From: Bathymodiolus brooksi
Taxonomy: Eukaryota; Mollusca; Bivalvia; Mytilida; Modiolidae
Reading direction: 5' to 3'
Assembly (NCBI GenBank): GCA_963680875.1
Contig: OY804575.1
Span: forward strand, 103,409,505-103,473,504
DNA length: 64,000 nt
Position numbers and translations under genes: made by a program. Under the pieces are notes generated by a model that did no database searches, was not told the DNA's origin, and saw nothing but the letters and a program-made list of their open reading frames with translations. Shown one piece after another: positions 57,440 through 64,000 of the stretch (positions are counted from its first letter, which is position 1; each line of letters begins with the position of its first letter).

Positions 57440-58310
57440 ACTGATGTGAAATTTGTTCCTGTAAATTACAATGTACTTGGTGAAATAAATTTCAGAGTTG
57501 TGAAAAAAGTTCCCTCATTTCTTACCTGGTGAAATAAGTTCCATAACTGTGAAATAGATTCCACTGATGCATGAAAATCATGAATTGTGTTCATTGGTAA
57601 GTTTTAAAAGTCTCGCTCTTGTTTATTTTCTGAGTTGAACACAATTGTAAAGAGAAATGGATCCTGAAGAGTATGAACAAATATTTGGCTATTTAAACGA
57701 TAAAAAGTATCCAAATGACATAAAAGAATCAGAAAAAAAGAAGAATAAGAAAGATGTCATATAAATTTGTCATTGAAGGTTCTGATTTATTCTATATAAA
57801 AGACTAAAAGACAGTCATTCATGATTCATTTATGACTACGATAAAATATAAGAAAATGAAAGTTAAACATGGTGGAGAAGTTTGACATGTATACAATGTA
57901 CTTAACATATGTGTGTTTTTGATTGCTATTAAATTAAATAAACCAAATTAATTATAAGTATTTGCTTTTCATTTAGCCGAAAGACCTAAATACATGTGTA
58001 ATATTGTATATAAATTCATATTTATTTTTAATACCATTTGGAATCTTACACCACTGCCTGCTAATTAATCAAATATTGGAGAAAAAAATTAAACTTTGTC
58101 TATCAAAGAAACTAATAATTGTTTTTGTAATGTTCATTCCAGAACAAATTTCACTGTTGGTCGTGAAATAGATACCAGAACAAATTTCACATAGGCGGAA
58201 TAAATTTTGCTATGAAATATGTTCCAGGAACAAATTTTTCATTTAAAAAGTTCCGACAGAACAAATTTTCTGTGAAATTTCATGCCGGAACAAATATTTT
58301 GTTACAATAT
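57440..58310. mobile_element. Small DNA element with inverted subterminal repeats
   Basis: The left side carries several copies of tgtgaaat(a/t)(a/t)gttcc: 57445, 57499, 57528 and 57547. The right side carries mainly the reverse form ggaacaaatttcac: 58139, 58175, about 58226 and about 58285, with a few direct copies among them. Such opposed clusters are typical of transposase-binding subterminal repeats. The interior holds a 36-codon ORF. The exact ends are not determined. Confidence 0.6.
57657..57764 (+). pseudogene. N-terminal remnant of a KRBA2/Ginger-like integrase
   Basis: A 35-residue ORF from ATG 57657 to TAA 57762-57764. It reads MDPEEYEQIFGYLNDKKYPN and ends in a lysine-rich stretch, EKKKNKKDV. 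The pattern (E-x-Y-x-x-I-F-x-Y-L-x-x-x-x-Y-P) resembles the start of KRAB-A-domain-containing-2-like integrases, which belong to Ginger-type DNA transposons in molluscs. That link is from memory of the family and is tentative. The H2C2 finger and rve integrase domains that should follow are absent, so it is probably a deletion derivative carried by the surrounding element. Confidence 0.45.
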
Positions 58311-58362
58311 CATGACAAGAAAAAGTTACATTTCGATGTGAAGATGTTCACATTGTACCAGA

Positions 58363-58625
58363 CCAACATGCTTAGTTGAATTTGTATAGTGCTTGCTCAC
58401 TGAAACAATAGTAAGTACACAGGTAGACATGTCGCTTCAATCTGTACATTTATACTATATCTGAGCGAGCCATGCATGACCAGTCTTTGCTCTTATACTA
58501 CTTAATCCTGTGCAATTGACGTCAGAGAAACAGTAAATATAGATTTTTATTGTCCGGTTTTACCCAACCTGGACTTGAACACACAATCTACTACACTCCA
58601 GTCCAGGCCAGCTTGTTCACCATTA
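58363..58625 (-). repeat. tRNA-derived SINE, family A, diverged
   Basis: Reverse orientation: acatgcttagttgaatttgt, gtgcttgctcactgaaacaa, ctttgctcttatactactta, caacctggacttgaacacac (box B) and cagcttgttcaccatta. Confidence 0.75.
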
Positions 58626-59284
58626 TTAATTAGTGACATTACATTGCCGATCCTGTTCTGGCCCAAATGAAATATTATTTCAGTCTGTCTGTGCAGCTTA
58701 GAAGTTGTTAATTAATATTTAAATTATGCCTTTGTAAACTAAAGGTGGTTACAAAACTGCAAATGACACCAAGGGAGGATGCCCAGAATCATATATGATT
58801 CTCCTCATGTCAGACCCATGGACAGATGAACCCCTTATGTCTGATGCTACATGTAATTACTATGCAGAAAGAATAGTATTAAGATTCACAGTATTAAATT
58901 GTTTACAAATAAATTTGTCGGTATCCTTTAAAATATAAAGATTTTTGCAGACTTTGGGTAGTAAAATTATCTCATAATATGGTTTTGTATATTTGCTACA
59001 TCTATCCACGACATAATAAAAAATGAATTTCATCTTCAACCTCATGCTGCCCATAAATTCTTAAGGACTGTGGGCCGGAGAGTAACTTGATATCGACCCT
59101 GTTCAATCTAAATGGCGAGAAAAGAAAATACATTTACCGGTAGTAAAACTTCTGTGCTCACAACTCAAAATACAAAATGTGTTTTTTTTTTTTTAAACTG
59201 TTAAAAGAACTGTACTTTTGCCTTGTTATTTGAAAAGTTTCCACAGTGTTTGTAATTTTACGGTAAATAATGGTACTAAGATAT
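58626..59284. other. Gene-free stretch upstream of the right-edge gene
   Basis: No exon or promoter motif could be supported; a first non-coding exon of the gene at 59549 could lie here or further left. Confidence 0.3.
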
Positions 59285-59466
59285 ACTTTCTCTATATATG
59301 CGATCAGTTTTATTGGTGGAGGGAACTGGAGTATCCTAAGAAAACCACAGACCCGTTCCAAGTTATCGACTCATAACTTTAGTGTTGATAGGCACTGATT
59401 GCACAGGTACATGTAGTTGTAAATAATATCCAACTACCATACCATCATGACCATGACAGCCCCTCA
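59285..59466 (-). repeat. tRNA-derived SINE, family B, diverged
   Basis: Reverse orientation: gatcagttttattggtggag, gaaaaccacagacccg, ctttagtgttgataggcac and taccatcatgaccatgacag. It ends about 80 bp before the exon at 59549. Confidence 0.75.
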
Positions 59467-59548
59467 GTAAACATAGATATCGTGAAATGGATATATTTGT
59501 ACTATAAATATAGATTTTTTTTCTCATTTTTTTTTTTCTCTATTTCAG

Positions 59549-59650
59549 ATACACAACAATATTGACCATGGCTGAAAATGGCTCTGGTTCCTATAATAAT
59601 ACACAACCAGTCATAGAGCCTGTTCAGGCTGAGGCTGAGGCTAAAAAGAG
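59549..59650 (+). CDS. First coding exon of an unrecognised gene
   Basis: A strong acceptor (a long T/C tract ending ctatttcag at 59548) and a GTAAAA donor at 59651 frame a 102-nt exon. It holds 19 nt of apparent 5' UTR, then ATG at 59568 with gaccATGG context. It encodes MAENGSGSYNNTQPVIEPVQ, then AEAEAKKR: hydrophilic, Q/E/A-rich and probably disordered. The outgoing phase is 2. The next exon recognised (63286) needs phase 1, so at least one small exon is missing between them or the two belong to different transcripts. Coding starts at 59568; the feature covers the whole exon. Confidence 0.55.
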
Positions 59651-59784
59651 GTAAAATATAATCAAGTCACATATTCCCAAAACAGTCATGATCTCTTGTA
59701 GCTAAATGATCAGTCTGAAAGTACTCTTCAAGTGTTCTTATGTAACTCTATATTAATGATTAAATTAATCCTGATTGCCTTTGA

Positions 59785-59866
59785 AGTGATATAACATTAT
59801 GTGATAAAATTTGTTAGCGACTTGCGGCAGGTCGATGGTTTTCTCTGGCTACTCCAGTTTCCTTAC
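59785..59866 (+). repeat. tRNA-derived SINE, family B, internal fragment
   Basis: gatataacattatgtgataa, aatttgttagcgacttgcgg, caggtcgatggttttctctg and gctactccagtttcctt match the middle of family B. Both ends are missing. Confidence 0.75.
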
Positions 59867-60076
59867 ATAACCTAATATTAGATTAAATGAACTTCAGATT
59901 AACCAATGAAATGCTTCTGGCAAAATCTTATGAGGTTATAAAGTTCAAAGTTCACCTGGATGAAAGGCTAGAATGAGTTGTGTCAGATTTTAATGAAGCA
60001 TTGAATATTTAACATATGACTTTAATCAGATTACAACCCCATATTGTTTCTGTGATTTTGTCCCTTTCCCCCTTTT

Positions 60077-62345
60077 TAGCTCACCTGGCCTTTAGGCCAT
60101 GTGAGCTATTGTCATCACTTTTCGTCCGTCGTCCGTTCGTCAACATTTCACATTTTAATCTTCTCTTCAGAAACCACTGGACCAATTGCAACCAAACTTT
60201 GGTGGAATGGTCCTTGGATGGCCCCCTTTCAAAATTGTGTCCGGTGATCCTGACTTCCAACCAAGATGGCCACCAAGCTAAAAATAGAAAAAGGGGGGAT
60301 GAAATTTTAATTGTCCATTGCTGCTTTAGTGTAAGTCAAAATGAGCTCAAATTTTAACTGCAGCTACATGGCAAGGAGTAGTTTAACATATATTCCTGTT
60401 TTTCTGTGAAATTTTTCTTTCAGCCGATATATACCGATTATGCAAATTAGGCATATTTTGATTAAAGATCACATTTAAATCTTCTCCTCTGAAACCGCTG
60501 AACCAAATTAAACCAAACCTGGCAGGGATGGTCCCTGGGTGGGTCCCTTTCAAAATTGTGTCCGACAGCTCCGCCCTCCATTCAAGATGGCCGCTGTTAC
60601 TAAAAATAGAAATTTCTTCAAATGGCCAAAACTGCTCTATTTTAAGCCAGAATGTGCCCAAATTTGAACTGTGTAAGCATAATGATGAGCTTTTTAGCAT
60701 ATATTACAGGATTTTTTATGAACTTTGAACTTTTGCCGATTTAGACCGATTATGCAAATTAGAAAAAAGGGGGGATGAAATTTAAAAAAAATCTTCTCCT
60801 CGGAAACTACTGAGCCAATATCAACCAAATTTTGCTGAAATGATTCTTGGATGGCCCTCTTCCAAAATTGTGTCCGTTGATCCCGACTTCCAACCAAGAT
60901 GGCCACCAAGCTCAAAATAGAAAAAAGGGGGGATGAAATTTTAATTGTCCATTGCTGCTTTAGTGTAAGTCAAAATGAGCTGAAATTTTAACTGCAGCTA
61001 CATGGCAAGAAGTAGTTTAGCATATATTCCGGGTTTTTCTGTGAAATTTTTCTTTCAGCCGATATATACCGATTATGCAAATTAGGCATATTTTGATTAA
61101 AGATCACATTTAAATCTTCTCCTCTGAAACCGCTGAACTAAATTAAACCAAACCTGGCAGGGATGGTCCCTGGGTGGGTCCCTTTCAAAATTGTGTCCGA
61201 CAGCTCCGCCCTCCATTCAAGATGGCCGCTGTTACTAAAAATAGAAATTTCTTCAAATGGCCAAAACTGCTCTATTGTAAGCCAGAATGTGCCCAAATTT
61301 GAACTGTATAAGCATAATGATGAGCTTTTCAGCATGTATGACAGGATTTTTTATGAACTTTGAACTTTTGCCGATTTTGGCCGATTATGCAAATTAGAAA
61401 AAAGGGGGGATGAAATTAAAAAAAAATCTTCTCCTCTGAAACTACTGAGCCAATCTCAACCAAACTTTGCTGAAATGATTCTTGGATGGCCCCCTTCCAA
61501 AATTGTGTCCGGTGATCCCGAATTCCAACCAAGATGGCCACCAAGCTCAAAATAGAAAAAAGGGGGGATGAAATTTTAATTGTCCATTGCTGCTTTAGTG
61601 TAAGTCAAAATGAGCTGAAATTTTAACTGCAGCTACATGGCAAGAAGTAGTTTAGCATATATTCCGGGTTTCTTTCAGCCGATATATACCGATTATGCAA
61701 ATTAGGCATATTTTGATAAAAGATCGCATTTAATCTTCTCCTCTGAAACCGCTGAACCAAATTAAACCAAACCTGGCAGGGATGGTCCCTGGGTGGTTCC
61801 CTTTCAAAATTGTGTCCGACAGCCCCGCCCTCCATTCAAGATGGCTGCTGTTACTAAAAATAGAAATTTCTTCAATTGTCCATTGCTGCTTTAGTATAAG
61901 TCAAAATGAGCTCAAATTTGAACTGCAGCTACATGGCAAGGAGTAGTTTAGCAGATGTTCAGGGGTTTTTTTTGAAATTTTTCTCTCAGCCGATTTATAC
62001 CGATTATTCAAATTAGGCATATTTTGATAAAAGATCACATTTAAATCTTCTCTGAAACCGCTGAACCAAATTTGTGTCTGGTGGTCCCGCCCTCTGACCA
62101 AGATGGCTGCACAGCTGTACTTAGTTTAACATAGGACCCTATGGGAAATTCACATAAAAACCATCTTGTCTGGAACCAGTAGCTCAATTAAAACCAAACT
62201 TTGATGGAATAGTCATTGGATGGTCCTCTTCCAAAATGGTGTCCGGCAGTTGCGCTCTCCTGCCAAGATGACCGCCACAGTGCAGTTGCATTGTTATTGA
62301 AAGCAGCTTTGATCCATGTGAGCGATTACAGGCTCCTGGGAGCCT
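60077..62345 (+). mobile_element. Modular repeat element with alternating ~315-bp units and terminal hairpins
   Basis: It opens with a hairpin (tagctcacctggcc / ggccatgtgagcta, 60077-60108). The anchor aatcttctc(ct)ctgaaac recurs at 60157, 60478, 60790, 61113, 61425, 61732 and 62044, that is, every 307-323 bp. Units alternate between two types: one with cttggatggcccc and accaagatggccaccaagct, and one with ggtccctgggtggg and ttcaagatggccgctg. The dimer is thus about 633 bp. It closes with gtgagcgattacaggctcct and the hairpin aggctcctgggagcct followed by ctgg. The hairpin-plus-CTRR-like end recalls Helitrons, but I saw no further proof. All ORFs inside are repeat translations. Confidence 0.8.
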
Positions 62346-62353
62346 CTGGTTTA

Positions 62354-63200
62354 TCCCCTCGCCAACGAAGTTGCGAAGGGATATATAGTAATGCTACCGT
62401 CCGTCCTTCCGTAACATCCTTGTGAACACTCTAGAATCACCATCCTTCAATGGATTTTGATCAAACTTGGTACATACTTAGTCCTTAAGAGAATCTGGAA
62501 CCCTATTGATTTTCAAGGTCAAGGGTCAAGGTCACCAGGTCAATTTTTTTTCTGTCCGTCTATCTGTCCGGACTAACTTCCAAATCTTTTGTTCGATTTC
62601 CACCAAATTTTGTGGAATTTAAGATCATGATGTGTGAACTTTGCAGTAAAAATGATTTTATTGTCCATTGAGTTTTACCCCTGTTGTGCCTCTTTGGACT
62701 TAGAAATTTTGAGACAATTCAGTATGCACTTTGTCATCGCAAATTCTCCTACATGATTAATCAGAAGTTCATGAAACTTTGTACATTGCCAGATCCTAAT
62801 TTGAAGATGTGCATATTAGTAGGATATTGATTTTCAAGGTCAACGGTCAAGGTCACTGGGTCAAAAAAAATTACCGCATAACATCCTTGTGAACACTCTA
62901 GAATCAACATCCTTCAATGGGTTTTCACCAAACTAGGTACATACATGTACTTAGTCCTTAGGAGAATCTGGAACCCTATTGATTTTCAAGGTCAAAGGTC
63001 AAGGTCACCAGGTCAATTTCTTTTACTCCGTAACATCCTTGTGAACACTAGAATCAACATCCTTCAATGGATTTTGACCAAACTTGGTACATACTTAGGA
63101 GAGTCTGGAACCCTATCGATTTTCAAGGTCATAGATCAAAGGTCAAGGTCACCAGGTCAATTTTTTAGGCGAGGGGATACGCCACGCTTTGCGTTGCCTT
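62354..63200 (+). mobile_element. Repeat element with 10-bp inverted ends and three internal direct repeats
   Basis: The ends tcccctcgcc (62354) and ggcgagggga (to 63178) are exact inverse copies. Inside, a segment of about 140 bp (taacatccttgtgaacactc, caacatccttcaatgg, gaatctggaaccctattgat, ttttcaaggtc and caaggtcaccaggtcaattt) occurs three times, from about 62405, 62880 and 63030. It directly follows the module element. Confidence 0.8.
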
Positions 63201-63285
63201 TGTTATATCTTCTATTGATTTTCATATAGAAACTGTCTTTTTAATTGAAGTGTAACAGATAGAGTTAAAGACTTTTTTGGTGTAG

Positions 63286-63458
63286 GAGAAATAGATGAAG
63301 CCACTAAAGAACGATATAGACAAAGACGAGAAAAATGCTACAGAACAGATCTGAAAGATCAGACAGATGAAGTAGACTTTGGAAGACGAATAGGTAGAAG
63401 AAAATGCAAGGGAAAGAAGAAGGAATCTCTTGTGACTATAGTTAGGAAGGCAGTTGCT
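63286..63458 (+). CDS. Internal exon of the right-edge gene, unrecognised protein
   Basis: Acceptor ttttttggtgtag; donor GTAAGC at 63459. 173 nt: two bases complete a codon from the previous exon, then 57 codons without a stop, leaving in phase 0. Translation: EIDEATKERYRQRREKCYRT, then DLKDQTDEVDFGRRIGRRKC, then KGKKKESLVTIVRKAVA. The product is highly charged, with a basic cluster (GRRIGRRKCKGKKK) that could be a nuclear localisation or membrane-adjacent basic patch. I do not recognise the family. The frame joins in phase to the exon at 63943. Lack of any other open frame with matching splice sites supports it as real. Confidence 0.65.
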
Positions 63459-63577
63459 GTAAGCAGTAATATTTTATTCTACAGAATCAATAAAACTAGA
63501 TTCTCAAAATGCATGCAAATGTTTTGGTTTAATATGTTTTTCTTCCAACTCTTTAGGGAACATTGTAGTGAATAAAC

Positions 63578-63740
63578 ATTAGAGAAAACTGAAGGGGCAG
63601 GGACTATCCAGAGAAACTGACAAATAATCATTAGAGAAAACTGAAGGGGCAATCAGGAAGGGACAATCCAGAGAAACTGACAAATAAATGTTAGAGAAAA
63701 CAGAAGGGGCAATCAGGAAGGGACAATCCAGAGAAACTGG
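63578..63740 (+). repeat. Three tandem copies of a ~62-bp unit in an intron
   Basis: attagagaaaactgaagggg, caatcaggaagggacaatcc, agagaaactgacaaataa. The first copy lacks about 10 bases (aatcaggaag). The sequence after it (gacaaagacaaacaaaac) resembles family C. Confidence 0.85.
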
Positions 63741-63942
63741 CAACAGTGGGTACACAAGAAACAAGACAAAGACAAACAAAACAAAAAACACAACACAGTA
63801 TATGTTGGACACCACTATACACAAACAAACACGAATAATGTAAATAAGACATGAGCCCTCCTACAAACAACTTGAGGTTAAGATAAACCGAACATCGTTT
63901 TTATGTGGAAATTCTATCTTTTGGATCTTTCTTTAATTTTAG

Positions 63943-64000
63943 AAAACTAATTTGCATGATGAGTACAGTCCATGTGTATCCATGGATTGCATTGATAAAA
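63943..64000 (+). CDS. Next exon of the right-edge gene, cut by the window end
   Basis: After acceptor ctttaattttag the frame reads KTNLHDEYSPCVSMDCIDK without a stop to the last base. The phase (0) is exactly that left by the exon ending at 63458. No domain is recognisable from 19 residues; the two cysteines may be structural. The gene continues beyond the window. Confidence 0.55.

Noticed and set aside
60383..62101. Several ORFs of 65-113 codons with near-identical peptides (for example at 60383-60700 and 61138-61335)
   Set aside because: The recurring peptides come from the repeated DNA units, not from a conserved gene; other units have stops in the same frame.

Overview
The window looks like nuclear DNA of a bivalve mollusc, most likely a mussel-like (Mytilidae) genome. 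This is inferred from three things: strongly AT-rich, intron-rich sequence; a metazoan TFAP2 gene end; and many copies of tRNA-derived SINEs and other dispersed repeats of the kind I associate with mussel genomes. No prokaryotic operon, CRISPR array or virus was recognised. Most of the 64 kb is non-coding and built from mobile elements of different ages.

Layout. 1-4 kb: the last two coding exons of a TFAP2 (AP-2) transcription factor gene on the + strand, with a 0.5 kb foldback element and a SINE in its introns. 4-24 kb: gene-poor DNA carrying four recurring repeat families, called here A and B (tRNA-derived SINEs), C and D. 24-27 kb: a 3 kb minisatellite with a 23-bp unit, whose right flank is present again, with only one unit, at 34-35 kb. 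28.9-30.8 kb: a decayed LINE. 31-36 kb: family C copies and hairpin elements. 37.4-38.9 kb: a Tc1/mariner transposon with a full-length transposase ORF. 39-47 kb: more SINEs and a dense cluster of perfect hairpins (42.6-43.4 kb). 49.2-50.9 kb: two tRNA-like cloverleaves and, on the - strand, a three-exon 3' gene end (or recent pseudogene) finishing in a degraded PHD-like zinc finger. 52.6-55.0 kb: a LINE 3' end split by a second LINE. 55.4-57.2 kb: a broken MULE/ZSWIM-type transposase whose C-terminal part is triplicated in tandem (370-bp unit). 57.4-58.3 kb: a small element with short inverted subterminal repeats around a 36-codon ORF. 59.5-64 kb: exons of an unrecognised + strand gene that runs off the right edge, with two large repeat modules in its introns.

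The two host genes supported best are TFAP2 (3' end) and the right-edge gene (5' or internal exons). The - strand gene near 50 kb is the third candidate. The other protein-like sequences are transposon proteins, and only the Tc1/mariner transposase is uninterrupted. No group of genes here forms a pathway. The main interest lies in how the repeats were made: slippage arrays at separate copies of one family, an apparent pre-expansion homologue of the minisatellite, nested LINEs and a very recent tandem triplication.
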